Assembly (NCBI GenBank): GCA_027924645.1
Contig: BSBN01001362.1
Span: forward strand, 953,501 to 1,017,500
Source of the DNA: Cunninghamia lanceolata
Lineage: Eukaryota; Streptophyta; Pinopsida; Cupressales; Cupressaceae
Direction of reading: 5' to 3'
DNA: 64,000 nucleotides
In this document: positions 1-11,543 of the stretch, one piece after another
Layout of the letters: every line of letters starts with the position of its first letter
Numbering within the stretch: position 1 is the stretch's first letter
Notes under the pieces: model-generated
The model's input: only the letters and a program-made list of their open reading frames with translations
Told to the model about the DNA's origin: nothing
Databases searched by the model: none
Made by a program: the position numbers and the translations under genes

Positions 1-950
1 TAATCAAGGTAAGGGATTTAAAAGATTTTCTTGAGAATTTTGTTGCCTCCCTCATGATTTTGGAGAGCTTGAACTTATTGATATAAATGTCGAGGTAAAA
101 CATTATGTACCAAATGGATAATCAAAGCCCTTGAGGGCAATGAAGCTTATAAAGTTTTTCTTCATTACTGCATTTCTATAGGAGTGCCAAATGGGTGTAA
201 ATCCTAGAGAGATCTTGGTCTTCATTCTATTTTCATAATGCAGGACCTTGTTCAAATCCAAGTCACTTTTGTCATCAGAAGTATATGGAAATCTTGGGAA
301 TCTATTAATACATGGCTTCTATGGAATAGAAATGGATTTAGGACTAGTTTGTCCATTAATCAATAGTTTCTTTGGTTGTCTCCTAGATCACTTGCTAGGA
401 TAAACCCCTTGCAAAAATTCTTTGGTCCATGCTTTGGAATTTTTAGAGGTATTAAGACTCTTCTAGATCTTTTTCCAAGAACCACTCAAAATCTTCTTTC
501 TTGGCCTGAAGCTAAAGTGAAGCATATACTCACCAATCAAGATTTTGAATCCTTCTAGACTTTTGTCAATTCCATTCCTATGAAAAGATTACACAAAATT
601 GGGGCTACAAGTTTCAAACCATGGTGGATGGACTATAAATGGTATCCCAATACACCATTTTGTAATTATCAACCTCACAAAGGATATGCTTGGGTTTTAC
701 CACATATACATATGGTGCAAAAGATTAATGATATATGGGCTCTCTGATCTTTGACAGTACTTGAAAATGTAGATTTTAGACTATTTGATAGGCTATTATT
801 GAGCCAAAGCTTGCTCATTTTTCTTGGTGCATTCTTTATCAAGGATTTCCTATTAGCTCCAAATTGATTCTTTTGGGAGTTTCCAATCCTTTCTACCCTT
901 TTTGTAGTCATCTAGAAAGTAGCAAACACCTTTCGTAGTCTTTCCCTCAA

Positions 951-1860
951 GCTTAAACAACTTGGATCTAGATTCATGATTTTTTAAGCCCTTTATACTT
1001 GCTCCTTGTCCTTGGCATATGATCCTCCTAGTAGATTTACCTAGAATTGCTAAATATGCCTAGATTTGGCATGCTTTCAGAGTGGAAATCCTATTCACTA
1101 TTTGGAAATATACAAATTCTACTCTTTTTGTTGGGTGTACTATTGATAGTCATTTCTCCATGTATTCTAAATCTATGATATGTTCCAATGTATTAATGTA
1201 GATACAAGTACAAGATAATAAGGTTGCACTTGAGGTGACCCACTTACAAGTTCTTGACCATTGGGGAAATGTCCCTTGTATGGTTGCAAAAGTACTATCG
1301 ACCTCTCCTCATTCAAATAGGGGCCAATCCCCTATTTGAGGGCATCGATGTGGTAGAAGTTAAAATTCCTATGGATGTAATGGTTCTCATAGGCATTAAG
1401 CTTAAACAACTTGGCTTTAGATTTTTGATTTTTAAAGCTCATTATACATGAGCCTTTTTCTTGGCATATGATCCTGCTAGGTGACTGAGATAGAATCCCA
1501 ACTAAATATATCTAGATTTTGCATGCTTTCAGAGTGGAAATCCTATTTACTATTTGGAAATATACAAATTCTACTCTTTTGTTGGGTGTGTTGTTGATAG
1601 TAATTTCTCCATGTATTCCAAATCTATGATATGTTCCAATATATTAATGCATATACAAGTATAAGATAATAAAGTTAGACTTGAGGTGTCCCACTTACAA
1701 GTTCTTGACCACTAGGGCAATGTCCCTTGTACTGTTATTAGAGTACTACCTATTATTAGAGTACTACTAACCTCCACTTATCCAAATTGGGGCCAATTCC
1801 CTATTTGAGGGCATCGATGTGGTAGAAGTCAAAATACCTATGGGCATAATGATTCTCATA
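951..1860 (+). repeat. 449-bp tandem duplication inside LINE 3' region
   Basis: Two head-to-tail copies (951-1399 and 1400-1860) start with the same GCTTAAACAACTTGG and share long blocks, including GCATGCTTTCAGAGTGGAAA, the GTTGGGTGT segment and the GAGGGCATCGATGTGGTAGA segment. They differ by scattered substitutions. The second copy also has a short repeated TTATTAGAGTACTACC (about 1736-1767). The minus-strand LINE copy does not obviously carry this duplication. Confidence 0.85.
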
Positions 1861-2155
1861 CTTCTCAGTGTAAAGCCCATGGTCACAATGCTCATGGTTG
1901 GTCCTAGTCCTCTTGCAAGCATTTATCTTCTCCTCAGCATCATTCTAGAGGAGCTCCAAGTTGGCCAGATAGTGGCAAATTCCCTTGGCTCGACCGACCA
2001 TTTCTCCTACTAGGGCTGCTTCTCAACCTTTTGAGGAAGTGAAAACTAATGAGAATAATCTTGATGGTGCCTCTACTAGTTGGGAACGTATTCTTGATAG
2101 GTAGGAAAATTTGGATGTGTGGAAACTAGATGACCAAGACCCACCTCTCGTTACT

Positions 2156-2331
2156 GGTTCTATAGCTCTAGCTACATAGCAACTTTGTTTTTCTCTTTGG
2201 ATTTGTATAAGGATCCACATTCCATAGACTTTGGTGTGTGGAGATACTGCTTCTATAGCTCTAGATACTTCGAAACTTTGTTTTTCTCTTTAGATTTGTA
2301 TAAGGATTTGCATTGCAGATTTTGGTGTGTG
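2156..2331 (+). repeat. about 93-bp tandem duplication at LINE 3' end
   Basis: Units 2156-2241 and 2249-2331 both contain TTCTATAGCTCTAG, AACTTTGTTTTTCTCTTT, GATTTGTATAAGGAT and TTTGGTGTGTG. This is a second, shorter local duplication in the same LINE fragment, in its 3' untranslated region. Confidence 0.85.
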
Positions 2332-2345
2332 ACTACCTCCACCCA

Positions 2346-4507
2346 TTTTTTTCTATGATATGGTATATTTTAAAAGAATTATAGTTAATATAAATGCCTA
2401 TTTCATAAAAAAATTTGCTTGGAATTCCTCAAATTTTATTTAGATGTGAATTTTTCATAGAATTTCATTGGGTTCACCTTTTATTTTGGAAAATTTTGTC
2501 CTTAAGTCCCTCAAAATAAGTGATAAAAACTGGAAGGGATTAGAGTTTATAATACAAGCACCTCCTTGTATACCTATTGCAACTTTTTCCTTGCATCCAA
2601 GCACTTCCACCCTAGTTTATGCTCTAGTGTGCCCAAGAGTACCACTTTGTGAAAAGAAGGCGAGGAAAAGTAGTTGAAATTAAATTACACGTCCATAATT
2701 TAATAGAGGAATATTCTAAAATTAGGTTGAATTCTTGGTGACATGAGAAATCAATAATCCATGAGGATTTGGCACATTTATCATGATGTTGTACAAGGAG
2801 GGTGCTCTATGCCATAAATCATGTCTATGACTAGTTTTAGGAGAATCTAAAGCATATGTGTTCATATCATGAACATCCAATCTATCAAATTATTTTACCT
2901 ATAACTTCACATTATACTATTTTAAATTAAAATCATATCATATTATTTATTGTATGTGATGTTCCCGTTTATAATTTAAAGGGTTGCTACCAAAGTTTTA
3001 CCCCACCAAATGTTTCTTAAATCTTCTCTATAGTGTAGGACATTCTTATTTTTCTTTATGTTAAGAAGTACAAACATCTCCCCTTTTGTAGGTCTCTATG
3101 GTCTCTCTTAACTACATTGAGTTCTTGTTGAGATATGTCAAATTTATAATCATTATGACATGGGATCATTGAACAAGAGCTAGGAACAAATTTGCTCTTG
3201 AATAATAATGTTTTTATATTTTTTGACATTTATAGTAAAATTTTCATAAAGATATTCTAATATATATATATTTAATGACAATTAATGTTCATTATGTCTC
3301 AACACTTTAATCATCATTTAAAACCTTTGCACTAAATTTTTTTTATTATATGTAACCTTTGATTTCTAGTAAATTTCTAGTAAACCCATTATAACAATGT
3401 TAAAGAGAACTTAAACCTATACAATAAACAACATATTGACATAATTATTATCTAAATTGAAACAATTATTTCATAATTTATAATACTTTGAGTTGGATTG
3501 CCTATATTTATAGACCCTTACCCTTGGCCCCTCATACTAGGAAATACAAACTTGGAGAGGATTTATTTTTTTGCATCATTTAAAACCTTTTTTATTGTCC
3601 AACTAAACCACTTATATTTTAAGGCTCTGAGAGGGAAGCTATATTATTTCCTATTTTGGGGTCAAGATAAACCATTTGTTTCATTTGATACATTATACTC
3701 TCATGTTGATCTTACTCATGCAATTCCCAATTGTGGATGTAACCACTTTAAATGGAATATCAATAGCTTGCTTGATCAAATCATAATAAATATTTTATGC
3801 ATGCAATATGTTGTGACAATATTAAGGTTTAGGTCTTTCTTTGTCAGTTAATACATCTTCCTTACTTGAATCTACTATTTACTTAAATTTTGGGATGGTT
3901 TCAAAAAGAAAAATTAATTTTCTAATTGATATTGCAACCATCACAATGGATTCTTACTATAGTTCTGCCACCTTCTACAAAAATCTAAAGACACATACCC
4001 TTGCTTGGGGTATTTTTCCATAATTCATTTAATTTTTGGTTCTATGCTTGCAAAGATTTGTTTTTCATCAAAATTTTTGAAATACCTGTCTTTTGTTGGT
4101 AATGAAGTTTTGTGCATGTCAATGTTAGTGAATCTAAAATCTCTTGAACATTAGATATGTAAGTGTATTTTCATTTCTATTGCTTGATGTTAATATAGGT
4201 GTTAAAGCTACAAGTATTGATGGTGCAGATACATATGCTACCACTATGTCTTTTTTGTATTGCATGGTAAGTCACATATTCTATTATTACCTCTCCAATT
4301 TTCTTCTTCACCCAAATGATCTTATTTTATCCATATCAAATGAATTCTCTTGTTTGGGTTTTGAAAGGAAGCAAGGTATGCAGAAACACTTCCTACATTG
4401 ATCTACTAAGGAAAGATTTATGCAAATTTTAACTTTTACAGTTACAGATTAAGATGCACATTAATAGAAAGGTAATAACAAAAATCCAAAAGCAAGTACA
4501 AAGCTCA
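2346..4507. other. AT-rich stretch with no recognised gene
   Basis: No protein domain, RNA gene or repeat boundary was recognised. The longest open frame (3498-3851, plus, 117 codons) shows no familiar motif and has the composition of chance AT-rich sequence. The last 100-150 bases before 4508 may belong to the LTR of the copia element whose remainder resumes at 23030, because the CAACA target site joins the two sides. Confidence 0.5.
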
Positions 4508-4512
4508 CAACA
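4508..4512. repeat. target-site duplication CAACA (left)
   Basis: CAACA immediately precedes the outer terminus TGATGCA of the multimeric element and is repeated exactly at 23025-23029 just after its other terminus TGCATCA. Confidence 0.85.
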
Positions 4513-6060
4513 TGATGCAAAGAGACAAACCACTCTTCCTCAATCAACCATTCACAATCACAAAACTAAAACTCACAAAACAAGATTGCAACAGAAAAAA
4601 TTAACTCAGGAATGTATTAAAATTATTTATTCAAAAACAAGAAAACACTCAACAAACACAATTTATATTGTTGGCCTTCAATGGCCTCCCTCATAGTTAT
4701 CAAAACATTCAGTTTTCTTCTTCTCTGGCAGCTAACTCTTCTTATTTGTTTTTGTCAAACTTTGTTTGAGTTCCCTGGTACAACCCTCAAATTCCCTCTC
4801 TTTCTATGTAGCCACCTCCCTTCTCTCTTCCTATCCACGCCTTCCACACTCAATCAACCTCTCCGTGGCATTGTAATTCTACCACTTTTATTATCTAATT
4901 CACCCCTTTTCTATTACTCCTTACCAAGACGATTTTTTTCTATCCTCTAGCAGCCCCCCCATCTTTATCACTTTTTGATTGCAGCAAATATTATTTTTTC
5001 CCAGCCACAAAAGTGGCGTTTAATATGGTGCTTGTTAAATACAAAAATACTAGTACTTTATTATGCCTCATATGAGGCGTTGAAACTTCTCAATATTGCT
5101 TTTCCTCTCTCTTTCTAGTGCTCCCCAAATATATCTGTTTATATATCTGATTTTACTTTAACTGCTGTGTGGTAATTTGTCTTAGTTGAGCACTTCATTT
5201 CCCTGAATTATATGCCTCACATGAGGCATTTTTATCTACAAATTTAATTGCTTCGAATATGCTAAGTGGGCGTTTCATTTCTGCATTTGTCCTTTCTTTT
5301 GACTACTCTAAACCATTTAATATTTTTTGTTTAAAAATATATACAACAGTCTCTAAAATGGGTGTTAAGAAATTTTGTAATAGTGTGTATTAAATGCCAC
5401 ATAAGTCATTCCTTGTTTACTGCTAAAATTTGACCTCCAAAGATCAACATCCAACTTTAAAACAGACTAAGCATATCCTCTAACCTAAATCTATATCAAA
5501 TGGTTTAAATACCTTCAATAATATCTTGGAAAGTTGTGCAAATATTTTGAAGAAGAAATTTCGTTTGTGTGACTACGACAGGATGTGCGGATTGGGTACC
5601 TATAGGTGAAAATTTTAAAGTTCTCTATTTTGCATGAAAATTGGTGAGGATGTTTGGAATATCATACCAAGACTCCCTATAGAAGGATTTTGCTCCAGCC
5701 TCAAAGAATTTCAAAATTTTAAACTTTCCTTAAATTGCCATCCGCGAATAGAAAGTTTTAAAATCTCCAAACGAGTGTGACATATGATTGAAAAATCTTT
5801 GCCAATGCTGTCGAAATACCCTAAAAAATATACCTTTGAAAGGATTTATGCCAAACCTCACCAATCTTGCTAAACAATTATTTTTGTGAAAACAATCAAT
5901 GTGTGCCGAAACTGAACATATGGCAAAAATTGAATTCTTACAAATATGATTGTGCAAAGTGTCCCCAATGCTGAGAGATGCCATTACAAGACCAAGCAAA
6001 CCAAAAATGAAAGGAACACACTAAAAATATTTTTATGTGCACTCGGGTGCTCTTGCATCA
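4513..6060 (-). repeat. LTR0 of multimeric element
   Basis: Outermost left LTR, 1548 bp, which on the minus strand is the last (3') LTR. It begins TGATGCAAAGAGAC on the plus strand and ends TTGCATCA. It is similar over its whole length to LTR1, LTR2 and LTR3. It carries the two palindromic boxes and the TATA-like sequence described separately. Confidence 0.87.
5138..5229 (-). promoter_or_regulatory. Candidate LTR promoter with palindromic box (LTR0)
   Basis: On the minus strand a TATATAAA box lies at 5145-5138. About 67 bases upstream lies the 18-bp perfect palindrome ATGCCTCACATGAGGCAT (5212-5229). A second palindrome GCCTCATATGAGGC (5065-5078) lies downstream of the TATA box. The arrangement recurs in all four LTRs. 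Promoter function is inferred from position and conservation. Confidence 0.45.
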
Positions 6061-6080
6061 GACACGCTGGGTAAAAAGTT

Positions 6081-6146
6081 TGTGAGCATAGGCTCACAAA
6101 AGTGGAGTTGAGTAGTCGAACTACTCTTTTAGGTTGCAACCAACCT
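6081..6146 (-). promoter_or_regulatory. Three consecutive hairpins at the 3' LTR junction (int1)
   Basis: Three perfect stem-loops lie within 66 bases: TGTGAGC-ATAG-GCTCACA (6081-6098), GAGTAGT-CGA-ACTACTC (6110-6126) and AGGTTG-CAAC-CAACCT (6131-6146). They sit where a polypurine tract would be expected, 21 bases from the LTR end. The same order is kept in int2 and int3. An RNA structural role (packaging, dimerisation or second-strand priming) is inference. Confidence 0.6.
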
Positions 6147-6366
6147 ACAATGAACTCCACCACTGTGAAATGTGCACATTATCATCTATTTTTCCTTTTC
6201 TTCATCACCATGCTAGAACAACTATCATCTTCCTCCCACAACTCCATTCACTACTCTTCTCCCCTCTCGTGGATTCACATCCACCATGTGTCGTCCTCCT
6301 TTGCCAAATTATTTCTTCTCTCATCTCCTCCTTCATGGGATCCAACCCACTAGTAACCAGCCTCCT

Positions 6367-6813
6367 CTACCAAACTCTCATGTCACTCATACAACCTGTA
6401 ACATATAAATCTTCATCGAATATCTTATGGAAATTGAAGATTTCCATAGTTTCTTCTCTACACTCTTCAACCCTAGCTACCCCAAATAGAAGTACAAAAG
6501 CATCATCTAAATATGCAACAATGTTTACCTCTTCACTCGCTGCTACAAATTCACCATCAGCTGCATCATTAACTTTGACCTCCTTCGCTACGATGCTTGT
6601 CTTCTCGCTTCCAATCGCTGTAATATTCTCCAACCACTCATTCTCCATTGCTAAAATATCCAACAATATGTCATCCTCTATGTCATCCTTCGCTCCAACC
6701 TCTTCGTATTCCATTGCTGCATCTTCATCCTCTTCATTCTCATTTCCCACCTCTTCATCTTCAACCGCTGCCACATTTACATCCTCTTGCTTATCCTCAT
6801 CACGCTTGACCAA
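6367..6813 (-). pseudogene. Acidic ORF remnant of multimeric element, copy 1
   Basis: An open frame of about 148 codons, very rich in Glu and Asp in its first half (EDEEVGNENEEDEDAAMEYE) and ending DEDLYVTGCMSDMRVW before a stop. The frame has no ATG at its upstream edge: it begins after a TAG, and upstream codons in the same register (MKKPVIWEAWRQYQE, then a stop, then KTLEMMAGICERLDKRLSRL) suggest that a longer coiled-coil-containing protein once existed. The int2 copy keeps the frame for 135 codons and the int3 copy is shortened. The product is not recognised as any retroviral domain. It may be a relic of a gag-like or captured host coding region. Present coding ability is doubtful. Confidence 0.5.
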
Positions 6814-7164
6814 TGTATCATGCTACCATGCTTCCAATCTGCTCAATCTCTTATCTAATCTCTCACATATACCTGCCATCATCTCAAGTGTCTTTCACTC
6901 TTGATACTGCCTCCAAGCTTCCCATATCACAGGCTTCTTCATTATGACTATGCCCATCTTGTTTGCTACTACAATCCCACCTCAATCTGCATCACACTAT
7001 TCACAATCTACATTTCCTTGTGACTCTCTCGCTCTCAATTGCTCATGGATTCTCTACCTGCAACAATCCTCACACAAACTCTCCATAACCGCTTCACTCT
7101 CCCGTAGGTCCTGGCATAGGTTGCCTCACATTTGGCGCTCTACCTATGCACTCAGGAACTCCCA

Positions 7165-7175
7165 CTCTGATACCA
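7165..7175 (-). other. Primer-binding site, initiator Met tRNA (int1/LTR1)
   Basis: The minus strand reads TGGTATCAGAGT, matching the usual plant initiator-Met-tRNA primer site in its first 11 bases. It is separated by two bases (7176-7177) from LTR1, which starts at 7178. This fixes the element's orientation as minus. Confidence 0.8.
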
Positions 7176-7803
7176 TTTGACACAAAGAGACAAACCACTC
7201 TTCCTCAATCAACCATTCATATTCACAAAACTGAAACTCACAAGACAAGATTCCAATAGAACAAATTAACTCAGGAATGTATTAAAATTCTTTATTCAAA
7301 AACAAGAATACATTCAACAAACACAATTTATATTGTTGGCCTTCAATGGCCTCCCTCACAGTTATCAAAACATTCAGTTTCCTTCTTCTCTAGCAGCTAA
7401 CTCTTCTTCTCTATTTTTGTCAAACTCTATCTGAGTTCCCTGGTACAACCCTCAAATTCCCTCACTTTCTATGCAGCCACCTCCCTTCTCTCTTCCTATC
7501 CACACCTTCCACACTCAATCAACTTTTCTCTGGCATCAATTCTACCCCTTTTATTATCTAATTCACCCCTTTTCTATTACTCATTACCAGGACAAATTTC
7601 TTTTCTATCCTCTAGCAGCCCCCTCCATCTTTATCATTCTCTGATTGCAGCCAATATTATTTTTTCCTAGCCACAAAAGTGGCGTTCAATATGGCACTTG
7701 TCAAATACAAAAATAATAATACTTTATTAGGCCTCATATGCGGCGTTGAAAATTCTCAATATGGCGCTTCCTCTCTCTTTCTAGCACTACCCAAATATAT
7801 CTG

Positions 7804-7895
7804 TTTATATATCTAATTTTACTTTAACTACTATGTGGTAATTTATCTTAGTTGAGCGCTTCATTTCCCTGAATTATATACCTCACATGAGGCAT
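7804..7895 (-). promoter_or_regulatory. Candidate LTR promoter (LTR1)
   Basis: The TATA-like sequence on the minus strand (7811-7804) and the palindromic box ATACCTCACATGAGGCAT (7878-7895) keep the LTR0 spacing; one arm of the palindrome has a substitution. Confidence 0.4.
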
Positions 7896-8121
7896 TTTAA
7901 TCTCCATATTTAATTGCTTGGAATATGCTAAGTGGGTGTTTCATTTCTGTATTTGTTCTTTCTTTTGATTGCTCTATACCATTTAAGTTTTTGTATTTAA
8001 AAACATATACAACAGTCTCTAAAATTGGCAATAAGAAATTTTATAAAAATGTGTATTAAATGCCACATAAGTCATTCCTTCTTTACTACTAAAATTTGAC
8101 CTCCAAAGATGAACATCCAGT

Positions 8122-8126
8122 TTTAA
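8122..8126. repeat. target-site duplication TTTAA (left of gypsy)
   Basis: TTTAA precedes the gypsy terminus TGTAAAGCCC at 8127 and is repeated at 17069-17073 after the other terminus GACGTGACA. The uninterrupted LTR0, LTR2 and LTR3 carry a single ACTTTAAAA at this place. Confidence 0.9.
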
Positions 8127-10977
8127 TGTAAAGCCCTCAATTTCATCATAAAAAGTAAATGAAGTAAATTATCCACTTAAATACAACATCACAATATCCA
8201 AAGTAAAAATATGTAATTAATCCACTTAATTACAATATAAAAGATAAAATGGGTGTAATTAATCTGCTTAATTACAATATCACAAGAAAAATGAACCATC
8301 TCATAAATATGAATCATAATGTCATCAAATCTTACAAAATCACATGCTCAATCCAAGTAAAAGAACTATAAATAATATACAAAATCCATGGGCATTCATG
8401 CCATAATACATCCAATTTCAAGTATAATAATCATATACAACAAGAATAAATAAATCAATATGCTCATAAGTGGCACGAACCAAGTAGTCCACCACCTGCG
8501 AGCTGAGAGATGGGAACATGGCCCAGGTGCTTTTCCACCCAACCATGAAGTAATTACACTTCCCCAGATCCCTTCATGAAATGAAGGAAACCTAGCCCTG
8601 CATGAAATGTCTAGCTACCTGGAAACAACTGGCAAGAGGGAACACCCGATGCAACCCTGATGTCTGAATGTGTAATTCTAAATAATGAAAAGCAGATTGT
8701 CTCACAACAAGATGTGGCAGAGATATATATAAATAAGATTTGCTAGACAATAAACATCTATTTCATTGTCATCTCGATTAGATCTAATCCTTTAAACAGT
8801 AACCTGGTTCAATTCCTGAAAAGAGGAAAATCCATCTTTGATAACCCACATTTGGCATCCTAGCCCAGAAAGTAACCCAATACATTCCTAGATAAAAACT
8901 ACTTCTTTCCCCAAGAAGCAAGTAAATAAATAAGAATCAAGAATTCAAGGTTACCAATAAATCAATCAAAAACCCCTTTCCCAAAATACCAATCAAGGAA
9001 ATGCACTTTCAATAAGAAAAAGAGAACATATTCATTCATTTATTTATTCAGTCACAATTATAATTATAATACTGATAATCTGATTCAATCTTCTAGTTTC
9101 ACATTATTACATCATATAGTTTAGTCTCTCTACTTTTTATTTATCTCTGCTTGATTCAAGTAAATAGATAAAAATATAAGTGGTTTCAGCATCAACATTC
9201 ATAGAAAAATAGAAATAATGTCTATTGTCTCTGGTTTAAGCCATCATACTGTTCTAACGAGTTTTCAATAAAGCTATAGATGTAATTTATTTAGCTACAG
9301 AATCCTTAAATTCTTGCTAGAGGAAGATCATATTTTCTGCTACAGGAAATTATAAAGTCGATAGTCATAGAAGAAAGCTACAAAAACTAATTTCTCAGTC
9401 CAGAGAGATAAGAATAGATCTGCTACAGCAATACAAAATTGTGACAGGGTTTTGCTTATCAAAACTATGGGTAAAGATTGAAGTTTTACAGAAGTAAAAT
9501 TAAAAAGGATTAACAAAATACAACTCAACAATAATGATTTGATCCCAGTTAATGGAATAATTTATACAGCAGGTCGAGTATGGAATCATAGAGGATAAAC
9601 GCCCAACAAAAAGAGGTCGATTCCCAACATAGTCTCACATTTTTAAACAGGCCGTCACAGGCAACTCATACAAGCATTTTTGGTAGCTAGATCAAATGAA
9701 TAGAAGGTTAATGCATAAGGAAAGGTCTGATCTAAATTGTTAGTGTGAATAAGAGGGAGAGGGCGACAGAGATAACAAAAGCCAAGTGACATACACACAA
9801 GTCGATTCTCTACATTACATAGCAAGATAAATTCCACAAGTTCGCAGCCAATATTCAGGCATGAAAGATTTGTCTATTATAAATTAACATACTACAACAT
9901 ATTATCCAGAAGAATACCCATTTAAATGCTTGACCAAGGTGGAATCCTTTGCTGCTGTCACTACTCTTCTACCCTCCTGTCACTGCTAGAATGTGGTGCC
10001 TTCTCCCTTTCTTGGTCGCTTAGAAGAAAATAAAAAAGCATGCCCTTCTTTGTTGTCTCCTCCTTATTAAAATCAAACTTTCCTAATATTCGTGCGGAGA
10101 GAATAGGTTTTCAAAATTGAAGTCTCCATCCAGTTTGCATGCAAATTTTTGCATTCAAAAGCCCTAAATAAAATATATATAATAAACTAATTTTTATTCT
10201 TGTAGTTGCATGACAGAATATAATATTCTTAATGTTTAATTTAGAAATCTAATTACAATAGTGTCAACAATATAATTTATTTATTTTCAAATAATCATTT
10301 TTAAATAAATAACAAGAACTATCTAATATTAATATTAAAATAATATATTTATATACAACTATTTGCAATTTAATATAATTGGTTAAGTTTAATATAGATA
10401 TTGTCTTCCAAACATCCTCATTTGCATAAATAGGAAAACATTATTCATTATTTATTTAAATAAAATACAAACATATATATTTCCTTATTTAAAATACAAT
10501 ACCCCATTTAAATACAATTCAAAAAGACATTAAATTTAAGTAATCACATCATGTATTCGCAAACAATTTTTAACACACTAACTCTAATTATCAATCACGA
10601 TTAATAACCACACATCAATGCATAAATTAAGCCATTCAAAAATGCATATGCAACTACGTGAGTGTGTGATTGCATCAGGGTAAACCATCCCATCAGTTCT
10701 TGCCAAGTGGCTAGAACACCTCTACCTCAACCATGTTCTTGTCTTCAATGAGTACCTACATTCATTCACACTCAACTTGATGTCAATAGGTTAGTGCCTC
10801 AAAACATATCTGAAGCAACATTATAATCATATCGATAATATCCATTTTTCCAAATTTGCATATCTAATTCCATGCTAATTACCTTCACACATATAAAGTT
10901 ACTTAAAGTAAAATCAACCATAGTAATTGTTCTCTAATCTAGATTATTAATATAGTCCATAAAAATGAGATGTGACA
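8127..10977 (-). repeat. gypsy 3' LTR (left)
   Basis: Intact 2851-bp LTR from TGTAAAGCCC to GATGTGACA. It adjoins the polypurine tract at 10978, which makes it the 3' LTR of the minus-strand element. Confidence 0.9.
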
Positions 10978-10990
10978 TCCTTCCCCACTT
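10978..10990 (-). other. gypsy polypurine tract
   Basis: On the minus strand AAGTGGGGAAGGA directly precedes the 3' LTR start TGTCACATCTC, as expected for the plus-strand DNA priming site. Confidence 0.8.
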
Positions 10991-11166
10991 GGAAGAGACA
11001 TCGTCCCGATGTCTTATTACACATCAAAATAATAAGGTATCAATCAACCACCATTAAGGTATCAAAGTATTATAAATCAACAACATCAACTCAAAGTATC
11101 TCAAAACAATAATCAAACTCAAAGTATCATAATCTATGCATGAATAAGAAATCTATGATATATCCT

Positions 11167-11330
11167 CCTCAAATGAGGAAAAGATCTATCAATCTCCTTC
11201 GCATCCTCCCATGTGGCACTGTCCTCTGAATATTGATCCCATTGGACCTTATATTTGCACCACATCTTTGCTACGCAACTTAATGTTACGCTTCTTCAAA
11301 ATTTGAGTGGGCTCCACCAACACCACTCCT
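11167..11330 (-). pseudogene. chromodomain remnant at integrase C-terminus
   Basis: After PTQILKKRNIKLRSKDV a frame change leads into WCKYKVQWDQYSEDSATWED, then AKEIDRSFPHLRR. This fits the chromodomain pattern seen in plant chromoviruses (K-V-x-W ... ATWE ... FP.L). In that family the domain targets integration to particular chromatin. The frameshift near 11250 separates its two halves. Confidence 0.75.
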
Positions 11331-11543
11331 GGATCCTGAACCTGTAAAGCACACCAATCAAGAATATGTGACGCGTCAGGATGATAAAGCTTAAGTAAGG
11401 ACACATGAAAAATATTATGGATTTTGGAAAGTGTAAGTAGTAGAGCAAGTCTATAAGCTACAAGATTAATCACTTCCAAAACTTCAAACGGTCCTACAAA
11501 ATGAGGAGCAAGTTTGGATGCTTTGCCAAACAAAACTGAACTC

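Larger units (their letters stand above)
1..2345 (+). mobile_element. LINE (non-LTR retrotransposon) 3' fragment
   Basis: This is the C-terminal part of a decayed LINE ORF2 plus its 3' untranslated region, read on the plus strand and continuing off the left edge. It is recognised by colinear similarity to the minus-strand LINE at 27190-32648: the stretches around 90-130, 190-300, 400-560, 600-720 and 780-900 match that copy closely, for example PLQKFFGPCFGIFRGIKTLL here against a related segment near 28560 there. The 3' ends also match, both having a TTTGGTGTGTGAC-like sequence followed by a T-rich stretch near 2320-2345. The reading frame is broken by many stops, so no protein is made. The reverse transcriptase core is not inside the window. 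Lengthening near the 3' end comes from two local duplications. The assignment depends on the better-preserved minus copy, which has recognisable endonuclease and RT motifs. Confidence 0.72.
6061..7177 (-). other. Internal domain 1 of multimeric element
   Basis: This 1117-bp domain lies between LTR0 and LTR1. Reading on the minus strand it starts with the primer site (7175-7165), then a region with a residual frame resembling a coiled coil (ERLDKRLSRLEAW near 6830-6870), then the acidic frame at 6813-6367, then three consecutive hairpins (6146-6081) just before the 3' LTR. No purine-rich tract is visible at the LTR junction. Confidence 0.8.

Noticed and set aside
3498..3851. 117-codon plus-strand frame as a gene
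   Set aside because: No start context, domain or neighbour supports it; composition is that of the surrounding AT-rich DNA.
6134..6904. Plus-strand Ser/Thr-rich 256-codon frame
   Set aside because: It is antisense to the acidic Glu/Asp frame and its composition is the complement of those codons.
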